Positions 19,738 to 28,193 of a stretch of DNA of 37,909 nucleotides are shown here, piece by piece. The notes beneath the pieces were generated by a model. It saw only the letters and a list, made by a program, of their open reading frames with translations. It was not told the origin of the DNA and did no database searches. The stretch's first letter is position 1; each line of letters starts with the position of its first letter. The DNA lies in the NCBI GenBank assembly GCA_002707785.1, contig PANW01000088.1, positions 1 through 37,909 on the forward strand, given 5' to 3'. The translations under genes and the position numbers were made by a program. The stretch comes from Cellvibrionaceae bacterium. GTDB lineage: Bacteria > Pseudomonadota > Gammaproteobacteria > Pseudomonadales > Cellvibrionaceae.

Positions 19738-21906
19738 ATGGACGTATCTCTAATATTAGACAATCTCAACGATGCTCAGCGCCAAGCGGTGACTGCAGCT
19801 GCCACTAATCAGCTTATTCTGGCGGGGGCTGGCAGTGGCAAAACTCGTGTGCTGGTGCATCGAATTGCCTGGCTGATCCAAGTAGAACAGATCTCCCCCT
19901 ACTCTATCTTGTCGGTAACCTTTACCAACAAAGCGGCTCGCGAAATGCGCGGCCGTATTGAAGAGCTATTAGGGGTAAATCCTCGTGGCATGTGGGTGGG
20001 CACCTTTCACGGTATTGCCCACCGTTTGCTGAAGGCTCATTGGCAAGAGGCCAAACTGCCACAGAACTTTCAAATCCTCGATAGCGATGATCAGCTGCGA
20101 TTGGTCAAGCGTATCTCGCAGCAGCTGGGTCTAGACGACAAACAGTGGCCAGCACGACAATCTCAATGGTTCATCAACGCCCAGAAAGATGAAGGGCTAC
20201 GACCCGATTATATTCAAGAAACCGGCGATCCATACATTGCCACCATGATTCGTATCTATCGGGAATACGAAGACGCCTGTCAGCGCGGCGGCATGGTAGA
20301 TTTTGGCGAATTGCTGCTGCGCTCCCATGAACTCTGGCTCAACGCCCCCCATATTTTGGCCCATTACCAAGAGCGTTTTCCGTTTATTCTGGTCGATGAA
20401 TTTCAAGATACCAATACCATTCAATACGCCTGGTTGCGAGTGTTGGCCGGTAAACAGTGCAAGGTGACGGCGGTCGGTGATGACGATCAGTCAATCTATG
20501 GCTGGCGTGGTGCGAAAATCGAGAATATTCAACGTTACGAAGACGATTTTGCCAACACTGAAGTGGTGCGTTTGGAGCAAAACTATCGCTCTACCTCTAC
20601 CATCCTCGACGCGGCCAACGCAGTGATTGAAAACAATCAAGGTCGTTTGGGGAAAACCCTGCGTACCGATGGCGAAAAAGGGGAATTGATCAGCCTCTAT
20701 GCGGCGTTTAATGAACAGGACGAAGCTCGCCATATTGTTGAGCGGATTGAGCAGTGGGTGCGCGATGGTAATCTGCGCAATGATTGTGCGATCTTGTATC
20801 GCTCCAATGCACAGTCGCGAGTATTGGAAGAAGCTCTTCTGCGGGAAGCTGTGCCCTATCGTATTTACGGCGGTCAGCGCTTCTATGAGCGCTTAGAGAT
20901 TCGTAACGCCCTCGCCTACTTACGTTTGATTGTCAGTCGTCAAGATGATGCGGCTTTTGAACGTGTTATTAACACCCCAACTCGTGGTATTGGTGGTAAA
21001 ACCGTCGACAATATTCGTCTGTTTGCGCGTGAGCAAGGGTGTTCATTGTGGCAGGCGGCCCGTCAAATGGTCGACAACAGTGTACTCACCGCTCGTGCCG
21101 GTAATGCGGTACAGGGCTTCTTACAGTTGATTGACGAACTGCAGCAAGCGACTGAAAACAAGGTGCTCAACGAAACCGCCGATCATGTTATTCATCACTC
21201 GGGCTTGTATGAATTTCACAAAGCGGAAAAAGGTGAAAAGGGTCAGACCCGTATTGAAAACTTGGACGAGTTGATCAACGCCTGCCGTGCTTTTGCTCAT
21301 GACGATGAAGAATTGTCGGAGCTTGCTGCTTTTCTAGATACGGCAGCGCTCGATGCGGGCGATGCTCAAGCCGATGAGTTTGAAGATGCGGTGCAATTGA
21401 TGACCTTGCATTCAGCCAAAGGCTTGGAGTTTCCACTCGTGTTTTTAGCGGGGGCAGAAGAGAACTTATTCCCTCATCGCATGTCCGCAGAAGAGCCCGG
21501 TCGTTTAGAAGAAGAGCGTCGACTGTGCTACGTGGGGATTACGCGGGCCATGCAGAAATTGGTCATTACCTATGCGGAAAGCCGTCGTATGCACGGCCAA
21601 GATAATTTCAATTCTATTTCTCGTTTTGTCAAAGAAATCCCCTCGCAGTTGATCGAAGAAGTTCGCGTGAAAAACACCATCACCCGTCCAGTGAGTTTTC
21701 AGCGCCCCAAGCCGGCGGCGAGACTCAGTGATGATGGCGACAATACTGGGTTTTATCTCGGTCAACGAGTCAAACACAGCATCTTTGGTGAAGGTGTGAT
21801 TCTGCATTTCGAGGGCGATGGTGCCGCTGCGCGAGTCCAGGTCAATTTTAATGATGAAGGCTCAAAGTGGCTGGTGTTGAAATTTGCCAAGCTAGAAGCA
21901 CTGTAA
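19738..21906 (+). CDS. uvrD: DNA helicase II (UvrD)
   Basis: 3'-5' SF1 helicase for nucleotide-excision and mismatch repair. It has 722 residues from the family N-terminus MDVSLILDNLNDAQRQAV. ATG 19729 is immediately preceded by GGTAGA with no spacing, so 19738 is better. GAGSGKT is at 30-36, then VTFTNKAAREMR, DEFQDTN (Walker B), GDDDQSIYGWRGA, QNYRSTSTILDAANAV and QLMTLHSAKGLEFP. The C-terminal Tudor-like domain (about 675-722, LGQRVKHSIFGEGVI...FAKLEAL) that contacts RNA polymerase is present. No LexA box was seen upstream, unlike E. coli uvrD. Confidence 0.96.
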   Translation: MDVSLILDNLNDAQRQAVTAAATNQLILAGAGSGKTRVLVHRIAWLIQVEQISPYSILSVTFTNKAAREMRGRIEELLGVNPRGMWVGTFHGIAHRLLKAHWQEAKLPQNFQILDSDDQLRLVKRISQQLGLDDKQWPARQSQWFINAQKDEGLRPDYIQETGDPYIATMIRIYREYEDACQRGGMVDFGELLLRSHELWLNAPHILAHYQERFPFILVDEFQDTNTIQYAWLRVLAGKQCKVTAVGDDDQSIYGWRGAKIENIQRYEDDFANTEVVRLEQNYRSTSTILDAANAVIENNQGRLGKTLRTDGEKGELISLYAAFNEQDEARHIVERIEQWVRDGNLRNDCAILYRSNAQSRVLEEALLREAVPYRIYGGQRFYERLEIRNALAYLRLIVSRQDDAAFERVINTPTRGIGGKTVDNIRLFAREQGCSLWQAARQMVDNSVLTARAGNAVQGFLQLIDELQQATENKVLNETADHVIHHSGLYEFHKAEKGEKGQTRIENLDELINACRAFAHDDEELSELAAFLDTAALDAGDAQADEFEDAVQLMTLHSAKGLEFPLVFLAGAEENLFPHRMSAEEPGRLEEERRLCYVGITRAMQKLVITYAESRRMHGQDNFNSISRFVKEIPSQLIEEVRVKNTITRPVSFQRPKPAARLSDDGDNTGFYLGQRVKHSIFGEGVILHFEGDGAAARVQVNFNDEGSKWLVLKFAKLEAL

Positions 21907-21970
21907 TATTGATGATTTAGAAGAAAGAACACCTCAGACAATAACAATACAAATAAAAAGGATGGCACCA

Positions 21971-23113
21971 ATGACTGAAACAAAATCCAATCGAGCACCG
22001 GTTATTATTTTGGCGCTAGTCGCATTGGTAGTGGTACTTTTTTGGTTATTGGTGAGTAAACATGTGGATACATCATCCTCTGGAGCTGGTGGTGTTGTCA
22101 TCAATGGTAACAACGAATCCACCACCAACTATCACTGGAAAATGGTGACCACCTGGCCCAAAAATTTTCCGGGATTGGGTTCTGCAGCGACCAATTTCTC
22201 ACGTCTTGTGGACGAAATGTCGGAAGGCCAGTTGACGGTTACTGTTTACGGCGCTGGTGAGTTAGTTCCGGCGCTGGGTGTTTTTGATGCGGTTTCATCG
22301 GGCAGTGTCGAAGCAGGTCATGGTGCGGCCTATTACTGGAAAGGAAAAAACACGGCAGCACAATTCTTTACCTCAGTTCCTTTTGGTATGAACGCCCAGG
22401 AAATGAACGGCTGGCTGCACTACGGCGGTGGCATGGAGTTGTGGCGTGAAATTTATGCCCCTTTCAATATCGTGCCTTTTGCCGGTGGTAATACCGGTAT
22501 TCAAATGGCAGGCTGGTTCAATAAAGAAATCAACACCTTGAATGATATCAAGGGATTGAAGATGCGGATTCCTGGATTGGGCGGTGAAGTTTGGAACCGC
22601 GCGGGTGGCTCCTCGGTGAACATTCCAGGTGGTGAACTCTATACCGCGCTGCAAACAGGAGTGATTGACGCTACAGAGTGGGTTGGCCCCTACAATGATT
22701 TAGCCTTTGGTTTCTATCAAGTTGCGGATTATTACTATTACCCTGGCTGGCATGAAACCGGTTCGACCTTAGAGTTGATTGTGAATAAAGATGCACTAGA
22801 GGCGCTACCGGAGAATCTCCAGAGTATTGTGGAAACCGCTGCGCGTATGGCCAATCAAGATATGCTGGATGAATTTACCGGTCGCAACAACACCGCATTG
22901 CAAGAACTTATCCACACCCACAAGGTAGACGTACGACCTATTCCCAAAGATGTATTGTTAGAATTGGAAAAAATTGCGCATCAAATTTATCAAGAAGAAG
23001 CTGAGAAAAATCCGGACTTCAAACGTGTATATACAGCCTATAAGCGTTTTCAGGATGGTGTAGAAACCTATCATAAGGTTTCCGAACAAGCCTACTATGA
23101 ACTTCGAGAGTAA
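21971..23113 (+). CDS. TRAP transporter solute-binding protein (DctP family, TakP-like)
   Basis: Periplasmic ligand receptor of a TRAP transporter. It has 380 residues from ATG 21971 (AAAAGGA 9 nt upstream); ATG 21962 directly abuts that ribosome site. A hydrophobic N-terminal segment (about 9-32) is an uncleaved anchor or long signal. The mature part begins WKMVTTWPKNFPGLG and contains GVFDAVSSGSVEAGHGAAYYWKGK and LKMRIPGLGGEVWNRAGGSS, a layout like the alpha-keto-acid binder TakP, so an organic acid (2-oxo or hydroxy acid) is likely. The QM membrane partners are convergent at 24750-26656 and probably serve it. TTATCCACA lies at 22908-22916. Confidence 0.85.
   Translation: MTETKSNRAPVIILALVALVVVLFWLLVSKHVDTSSSGAGGVVINGNNESTTNYHWKMVTTWPKNFPGLGSAATNFSRLVDEMSEGQLTVTVYGAGELVPALGVFDAVSSGSVEAGHGAAYYWKGKNTAAQFFTSVPFGMNAQEMNGWLHYGGGMELWREIYAPFNIVPFAGGNTGIQMAGWFNKEINTLNDIKGLKMRIPGLGGEVWNRAGGSSVNIPGGELYTALQTGVIDATEWVGPYNDLAFGFYQVADYYYYPGWHETGSTLELIVNKDALEALPENLQSIVETAARMANQDMLDEFTGRNNTALQELIHTHKVDVRPIPKDVLLELEKIAHQIYQEEAEKNPDFKRVYTAYKRFQDGVETYHKVSEQAYYELRE
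22908..22916 (+). promoter_or_regulatory. Exact DnaA box inside the TRAP binding-protein gene
   Basis: TTATCCACA. Another of the nine exact copies in the window. Confidence 0.5.
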
Positions 23114-23164
23114 GCGAAATTCGCGATTAATGTGTTTAAGTCACAAGATACAGGGAAAAGTTGA

Positions 23165-23764
23165 ATGAGAATCTATGGCGATATTCAATCGGGTAACTGT
23201 TACAAAATAAAGTTATTGTTGGAGTTGTTAGAGATAGAACATCAATGGGTTCCTGTGGATATCCTTGCCGGTGACACTCATACCGATGAATTTCTTCGAA
23301 AAACCCCCACTGGAAAAATCCCACTTCTGGAACTAGACGACGGTCGTACACTATCTGAATCTAATGCCATTTTGAATTTTCTCGCCACTGGCAGTCGATT
23401 GCTACCCCGTGATCCTTTTGTCCATGCAAAAGTACTGCAATGGCAGTTTTTTGAGCAGTACAGTCACGAGCCCTACATTGCCGTCGCTCGATTTATTGCC
23501 AAGTATTTAGGCTTGCCGCCAGAGCGGAAAGAAGAATTTGAAAGTAAGCAAGTCGGTGGTCATCAAGCTTTGCAGGTGATGGAAACCCAATTGTCACAAA
23601 CCGCCTATCTAGCGAGTGAACAGCTAACTATCGCTGACATTTCGCTCTATGGTTACACTCATGTCGCCGATGAAGGTGGATTTGATTTGTCGGCCTACCC
23701 CGCTATTTTGCAATGGATTGAGCGAATACAATTAACCCCTAACTATATCGCTATGTCGAATTGA
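23165..23764 (+). CDS. Glutathione S-transferase family protein
   Basis: Cytosolic GST-fold protein of 199 residues. The N-terminal thioredoxin-like domain (1 to about 75) has SGNCYKIKLLLELL near the glutathione thiol position, the cis-Pro region KIPLLE and the ESNAIL segment that contacts the gamma-glutamyl group. The C-terminal helical domain has the N-capping motif LTIADISLYGYTHVADEGG. The subclass resembles GstB/YfcG-type proteins, but the substrate is unknown. It lies 51 bp after the TRAP binding-protein gene with no obvious promoter, so it may be cotranscribed. Confidence 0.85.
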   Translation: MRIYGDIQSGNCYKIKLLLELLEIEHQWVPVDILAGDTHTDEFLRKTPTGKIPLLELDDGRTLSESNAILNFLATGSRLLPRDPFVHAKVLQWQFFEQYSHEPYIAVARFIAKYLGLPPERKEEFESKQVGGHQALQVMETQLSQTAYLASEQLTIADISLYGYTHVADEGGFDLSAYPAILQWIERIQLTPNYIAMSN

Positions 23765-23866
23765 CTGTGTGAGTCTGCGCAGAATCGAAATTGCAGAGAG
23801 TGCTTCACCCATCGGAATAGAGCTTTTCACACCGATCTAAATTCTGAAACAATAAAATCAAGACTA

Positions 23867-24238
23867 ATGAAACTTAAATTTGAATCTTTTAAAGAAGAGG
23901 TCGTTTGCCTCGAGAGATTTCTGTTGCGCCAAACGATACATTTTTTGTGGGCGACCAGCTTATTCTTGGTGCCTTTGTTGTTCGGGGTAACGGGTTTCTA
24001 TTATTCAGGTGATTTGACTATTGAGCAGGCTTTGATCAATACATTTTCAGTATTGGGCGCCGTAGACCTACCTTACCCGTTGCAAGATACAGCAGGACGA
24101 ATCTTCACCGCCGTGTTTGGTTTGCTGACACAGACTGTGTTTTTTATGGCATTGGCGCTATTTTTATCGCCCTTGTTGCATCGCGTTTTGCATCATTGGC
24201 ATCTGGATCGATCATCTAGCAGCGATCACACACTGTGA
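23867..24238 (+). CDS. Two-TM membrane protein with a degenerate potassium-channel-like pore loop
   Basis: No family recognised with confidence. The 123 residues have a charged N-terminus, TM1 (about 24-46), a loop SGDLTIEQALINTFSVLGAVDLPYPLQD (about 47-74), TM2 (about 78-103) and a His-rich polar tail HRVLHHWHLD. The layout TM1, pore-helix-like segment, PxxDxxGRIFTxxF and TM2 resembles Ion_trans_2 two-TM potassium channels. The filter TVGYGD appears replaced by VLGAVD. That is an inference from pattern only. It could instead be an unrelated small membrane protein. It is preceded by 102 bp and followed by a bidirectional terminator. Confidence 0.5.
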   Translation: MKLKFESFKEEVVCLERFLLRQTIHFLWATSLFLVPLLFGVTGFYYSGDLTIEQALINTFSVLGAVDLPYPLQDTAGRIFTAVFGLLTQTVFFMALALFLSPLLHRVLHHWHLDRSSSSDHTL

Positions 24239-24246
24239 ACGCTGAG

Positions 24247-24282
24247 TTATCCACAAAAAAAAGAGCCTGAAGCTCTTTTTTT
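24247..24282. terminator. Bidirectional terminator overlapping a DnaA box
   Basis: AAAAAAAGAGC (24256-24266), loop ctgaa, GCTCTTTTTTT (24272-24282). The flanking A7 and T7 tracts make it work in both directions, between the convergent two-TM gene and yciA. An exact DnaA box TTATCCACA at 24247-24255 abuts its 5' A-tract. Confidence 0.9.
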
Positions 24283-24319
24283 GGGCACGAGTGTTTCTAT
24301 TTAAGTCACCTGAGAAGTG

Positions 24320-24730
24320 CTACTTTTTCTGCATGGAGCGTGTGCGGCCATTGTTGTCGATAGCGACGTACACAAAAGTACCCTCTGTGACTTTATAGCG
24401 CTCACCGGTCTCAGCAGAGTAAAGCCAAACATCGACCAAAATGCGCACCGAAGATCGACCAATTTCTAGTATCTCTGCGTAGCAGCTAATGGTGGCGCCT
24501 ACGGGTACTGGACGCAGGAAGGCCATACTACCAGCAGCGACTGTGGTAATTCGTCCGTTGGCGATAGCGGCAGCTTTGATGGAGCCGGCCAAATCCATTT
24601 GCGACATCAGCCAACCGCCGAAAATATCGCCGTTAGGATTGGTATCGGCTGGCATGGCCAGCGTTTGCAAACACAGTTCACCTGAAGGAACCGGTTCCTG
24701 ATCCATATCGTCTTCGTACTCGTCGTTCAT
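24320..24730 (-). CDS. yciA: Acyl-CoA thioesterase, YciA family
   Basis: Hexameric hotdog-fold acyl-CoA hydrolase, cytosolic, broad short- to long-chain specificity in the family. The 136 residues contain the signature NPNGDIFGGWLMSQMD (31-46), with Asp46 at the expected catalytic position, and FLRPVPVGATISCYAEI later. The family is about 130 aa. It is the third gene of the minus-strand unit dctQ-dctM-yciA, 19 bp after dctM, which suggests it is cotranscribed with the TRAP permease, but a functional link is not established. ATG start with GAGG upstream. Confidence 0.92.
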   Translation of the reverse strand: MNDEYEDDMDQEPVPSGELCLQTLAMPADTNPNGDIFGGWLMSQMDLAGSIKAAAIANGRITTVAAGSMAFLRPVPVGATISCYAEILEIGRSSVRILVDVWLYSAETGERYKVTEGTFVYVAIDNNGRTRSMQKK

Positions 24731-24749
24731 TCAACACCTCTAAGAAAAG

Positions 24750-26126
24750 TTAATGCAGTTGCCCTGGCAGCCATGTCACCAGCTGTGGCCAGATTACTAG
24801 CGTCAGCATTAGCGCCAATTGGAGCATAATAAAAGGGACAACGCCACGATAAATGGCGGATGTGGGAATTGATTCCGGTGCAACGCCGCGCAAATAAAAC
24901 AGCGCGAAACCAAAGGGCGGAGTTAAAAATGAAGTCTGTAAGTTCAGAGCAATCATAATCCCTAACCAAACTGGGTCGAGCCCCATGGCCAATAGGACTG
25001 GGCCAACAATGGGTACGACAACGAAAGTGATTTCAATAAAGTCGAGAATAAAACCCAGCAGAAAAATCACCAGCATCACAATCAAGGTGGCAGAAATAAC
25101 ACCGCCGGGCAGATTGTGGAAAAACTCTGTGATCATTTCTTCGCCGCCAAAACCGCGAAACACCAAAGAAAACAGGGAGGCACCAATCAAGATGGTGAAT
25201 ACCATTGCTGTCACGGTGGTGGTAGAGCGAGCAATATCCGCAATTTTGGCTCGGTTGAGCTGACCTTTGCGCCAGGCCAATAAGGTTGCACCCAATGCCC
25301 CGACTCCGGCAGCTTCAGTGGGCGTGGCCGCTCCACTTACGATTGAGCCCAATACCAACACAATCAACAAAATGGGGGGAGCCAAACTGGCCAATAATTC
25401 CCCTGTGGATACTTGGTCGGTGTCGTTTTCATCCTGGCCTTTAGGCGCCAAATCTGGTCGACGCAGTGAAGTTATCAACAGGTAGATGATGTAGAGGGTT
25501 ACCAACAACAGACCGGGAACAATGGCGCCCATAAATAGGTCCCCGACAGAGACCGGCTGTGGATTAAAAATCCCCATTTTTAATTGTGCCTGTTGATAAG
25601 CACTGGAGAGAATGTCACCAAGCAATACCAACGCAATGGATGGGGGAATAATTTGCCCGAGGGTCCCGGTGGCACAAATGGTACCGGTCGCTAGCGCCGG
25701 ATCGTAGCCACGTTTGAGCATAGCGGGTAGAGACATCAACCCCATCGTCACTACGGTTGCGCCAACAATACCGGTGCAGGCCGCCAGTAGCATGCCGACA
25801 ACGACGACGGAGATTCCCATACCCGCTGGTAATCGGCCACATAGGCGCGACATGTTGTTGAGCAGATCTTCGGCTAATTGTGATCGCTCCAGCATAATCC
25901 CCATTAGGACGAACAACGGCACCGCGATTAAGGTGTAGTTATTCATAGTGCCAAACATGCGATCAGGGAAAGCACGCAATAAATTGGCGTCAAAGTGACC
26001 GGTAATAATCCCTAGACCGGCACAAATTAGGGCGGTACCTGCTAGGGTAAAGGCAACCGAATAGCCCATCATCAAACACAGGCACACGGCCAAAAACATC
26101 AGCAGTGGCAGTATCTCAACAATCAT
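24750..26126 (-). CDS. TRAP transporter large permease subunit (DctM/SiaM family)
   Basis: Twelve-TM ion-coupled transport subunit. The 458-residue chain has many hydrophobic segments, with family patterns MGIMLERSQLAEDLL (about 76-90), GTLGQIIPPSIALVLLG and LNLQTSFLTPPFGFALFYLRGV. It overlaps dctQ by 4 bp (ATGA), so the two are translationally coupled. The P subunit is not adjacent; the TakP-like gene at 21971 is the likely partner. Predicted Na+-coupled organic-acid uptake. The product is complete. Confidence 0.93.
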   Translation of the reverse strand: MIVEILPLLMFLAVCLCLMMGYSVAFTLAGTALICAGLGIITGHFDANLLRAFPDRMFGTMNNYTLIAVPLFVLMGIMLERSQLAEDLLNNMSRLCGRLPAGMGISVVVVGMLLAACTGIVGATVVTMGLMSLPAMLKRGYDPALATGTICATGTLGQIIPPSIALVLLGDILSSAYQQAQLKMGIFNPQPVSVGDLFMGAIVPGLLLVTLYIIYLLITSLRRPDLAPKGQDENDTDQVSTGELLASLAPPILLIVLVLGSIVSGAATPTEAAGVGALGATLLAWRKGQLNRAKIADIARSTTTVTAMVFTILIGASLFSLVFRGFGGEEMITEFFHNLPGGVISATLIVMLVIFLLGFILDFIEITFVVVPIVGPVLLAMGLDPVWLGIMIALNLQTSFLTPPFGFALFYLRGVAPESIPTSAIYRGVVPFIMLQLALMLTLVIWPQLVTWLPGQLH

Positions 26127-26656
26127 TGTGCACTTTCCTCACCGGTTAGCGTCAGCAGGCTGCGGACAACTTCGGCCAACCCTTGCAGCGCCAACAGCAC
26201 CGCAGACAGAGGAATCAGAGACTTGAGCAAGTAAATCAGCGGCAGACCATTGGCATTGGGTGAGCTCTCTTTAATGGCCCAAGAGTTAGCGACAAACTCC
26301 CAGCTGGTAATCAAGATGAAGCCACAGATTGGCAGTAGAAATAGCAGGGAGCCTAGGGCGTTAACCCAGGCCTTTTGATGGGCATTGAACTGGCGATAGA
26401 AGATATCGACCCTAACGTGGCCGTCGCGGCGCAGAGTGAAGGCCATGGCGAGCAAAAACACCGCTGCGTGCATATAGCCTATGGATTCTTGCAGGCCGAT
26501 CGAGCCAATAGAAAAGCCGTAGCGCAACACCACGATGACACAGGTGACGATCATCATGGCGACCGTAAGCCAAGCGACCAATCGCCCAGTGAATTCGGAA
26601 AACGCGTCGATATAGGACAGACAACTGTCCAGTGAGCCCCTGATATAGGAGGACAT
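26123..26656 (-). CDS. TRAP transporter small permease subunit (DctQ family)
   Basis: Four-TM small subunit that supports the large permease. From ATG 26656 (GGGGA about 8 nt upstream) it has 177 residues. The longer frame to TTG 26671 overlaps that ribosome site. The helices are at about 29-48, 60-83, 96-119 and 143-164, with the QESIGYMHAAVFLLAMAFTLRRDGHVRVDIFY segment characteristic of DctQ. Divergent from pstS with a 233-bp gap. Confidence 0.9.
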   Translation of the reverse strand: MSSYIRGSLDSCLSYIDAFSEFTGRLVAWLTVAMMIVTCVIVVLRYGFSIGSIGLQESIGYMHAAVFLLAMAFTLRRDGHVRVDIFYRQFNAHQKAWVNALGSLLFLLPICGFILITSWEFVANSWAIKESSPNANGLPLIYLLKSLIPLSAVLLALQGLAEVVRSLLTLTGEESAQ

Positions 26657-26767
26657 TGCGGAAATCCCCAAGTTTTATTATGTTTTGGCACTGCCTAATA
26701 GCAATTGAGTATACCTGAAAGAGATATTTTCCTCTCGCTAGCCCTGTATCGGCGGTCATATTTCGCT

Positions 26768-26808
26768 TTGTAACAATAGTGTCACATTAGATTCATAGAA
26801 TTGTCACC
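26768..26808 (+). promoter_or_regulatory. Tandem Pho box upstream of pstS
   Basis: Four half-sites at 11-bp periodicity: TGTAAC (26769), TGTCAC (26780), TTCAT-like (26791) and TGTCAC (26802). This is the direct-repeat architecture of two PhoB binding units. The last repeat is about 10 bp from a weak TAGCAT (26818-26823) that could be the minus-10, as in E. coli pstS. A TATAAA at 26835-26840 is an alternative. Predicts PhoB activation under phosphate limitation. Confidence 0.75.
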
Positions 26809-26889
26809 ATTGAAATCTAGCATCGTCTCCGGTGTATAAATTAGGGCTATCTAATCATGAGTCGGCCCGCTCAGACCCAGGAGAATACT

Positions 26890-27930
26890 GTGAAAAAGAC
26901 ACTTATGATCGCAACCGTAGCGGCCACCGCTATGAGCGCACAATTTGCTACCGCTGCTCGTGACTACATCAGCATCGTTGGTTCCTCAACTGTATATCCA
27001 TTCGCCACTGTTGTTGCAGAGCGTTTTGGTAAGAGCACTAACTACAAAACTCCGAAAATCGAATCTACCGGTTCCGGTGGTGGCATGAAGTTGTTCTGCC
27101 AAGGGGTTGGTGTTGCTCACCCAGACATTACTAACGCTTCTCGTCGCATCAAATCTACCGAATTTGAAATGTGCCAAGAGAACGGCGTTAAAGACATCGT
27201 CGAAGTACTGATCGGTTATGACGGTATCGTAATCGGCAACTCTTCTGCTGCTAAGCAAATGACCATCACTCGTCGTGATTTGTTTTTGGCTCTGGCTAAG
27301 AAAGTTCCTAACCCTAACGGTTCAGAGACTTTGGTAGAGAACCCATACAAAACCTGGAAAGACGTGAACCCTGCTCTGCCAGCGAACAAAATTGAAGTAT
27401 TGGGACCACCTCCAACCTCTGGTACTCGCGATGCGTTCCAAGAGTTGGCTCTCGAAGGCGGTTGTAAAACCTTCTCATGGATCAAAGCCATGAAGAAGAA
27501 AGACAAGAAAGCCTACAAAAAAGTGTGCCGTACCGTGCGTGAAGATGGTCCATACATCGAAGCCGGTGAGAATGATAACTTGATTGTTCAAAAACTGAAC
27601 GCCAACAAAAATGCTTTGGGCATCTTCGGTTTCAGCTTCTTGGATCAAAACATCGACAAAATCCAAGGTTCATTGGTTGACGGTCAAAAGCCGACTTTCG
27701 AATCCATCGCCGACGGTTCTTACCCTGTATCGCGTCCTCTTTACTTCTACGTGAAGAAAGGCCACATCGATACTATCCCAGGTATGAAAGAGTACTTGAC
27801 TGAATTCACCAGCGAAAAAGCGTTTGGTGAAGAAGGTTACTTGAGCGAAAAAGGCATGATCCCTCTGGGTAAAGGCGAGCGCTCTAAAGTGGCTGGCGAT
27901 GTTAAAACCTTGAAGAATCTGGCGCTTTAA
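26890..27930 (+). CDS. pstS: Phosphate ABC transporter substrate-binding protein PstS
   Basis: Periplasmic phosphate receptor. The start GTG at 26890 is chosen because AGGAG lies 6 nt upstream and a textbook signal peptide follows (KKTLMIATVAATAMSAQFATAA, cleavage near residue 23). The longer frame from 26857 would bury the signal. The 346 residues carry the phosphate-binding loops SSTVYPF (32-38), STGSGGG (59-65) and PPTSGTRDAF. This is the longer, PstS-family PBP-like version. Codon bias is strong, as for a highly inducible gene. First gene of the pst operon. Confidence 0.96.
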   Translation: MKKTLMIATVAATAMSAQFATAARDYISIVGSSTVYPFATVVAERFGKSTNYKTPKIESTGSGGGMKLFCQGVGVAHPDITNASRRIKSTEFEMCQENGVKDIVEVLIGYDGIVIGNSSAAKQMTITRRDLFLALAKKVPNPNGSETLVENPYKTWKDVNPALPANKIEVLGPPPTSGTRDAFQELALEGGCKTFSWIKAMKKKDKKAYKKVCRTVREDGPYIEAGENDNLIVQKLNANKNALGIFGFSFLDQNIDKIQGSLVDGQKPTFESIADGSYPVSRPLYFYVKKGHIDTIPGMKEYLTEFTSEKAFGEEGYLSEKGMIPLGKGERSKVAGDVKTLKNLAL

Positions 27931-27954
27931 GCACCGAATTCAAAGCTATAAAAT

Positions 27955-28093
27955 ACTGTCGGATAGCTCAAGTTAGCTGACAGTTGATTGCACCACTCAA
28001 CTCATGATGGATGAATGGTGCAAAACAAGGAGCCCGAGAACTTGTTGATTGATTGCGATTACGCAGTAGCGACATGTTTCTCGGGCTCCTTGT
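27955..28093 (+). repeat. Three consecutive hairpins between pstS and pstC
   Basis: (1) ACTGTC (27955-27960) / GACAGT (27979-27984), with inner AGCT pairs. (2) TTGCACCA (27988-27995) / TGGTGCAA (28016-28023), perfect 8 bp. (3) ACAAGGAGCCCGAGAA (28025-28040) / TTCTCGGGCTCCTTGT (28078-28093), a perfect 16-bp stem with a 37-nt loop that holds TGCG-atta-CGCA. Likely an mRNA stabiliser or partial terminator giving more pstS than pstCAB, but the third stem is unusually long and its loop is structured. Confidence 0.75.
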
Positions 28094-28193
28094 ATGTTTT
28101 GAGATAAGACAAACATTGACAGAAGGTTTTGCCAAGCGAACCCAGCGCTTGCCAAAATCCTCTGACGACAACCAAGAGAACTTCTGGAGAATT

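Noticed and set aside
28053-28193. N-terminal extension of PstC through the intergenic stems
   Set aside because: It translates the hairpin arms, lacks a ribosome site, and the family-like start with GGAGA is at 28194.
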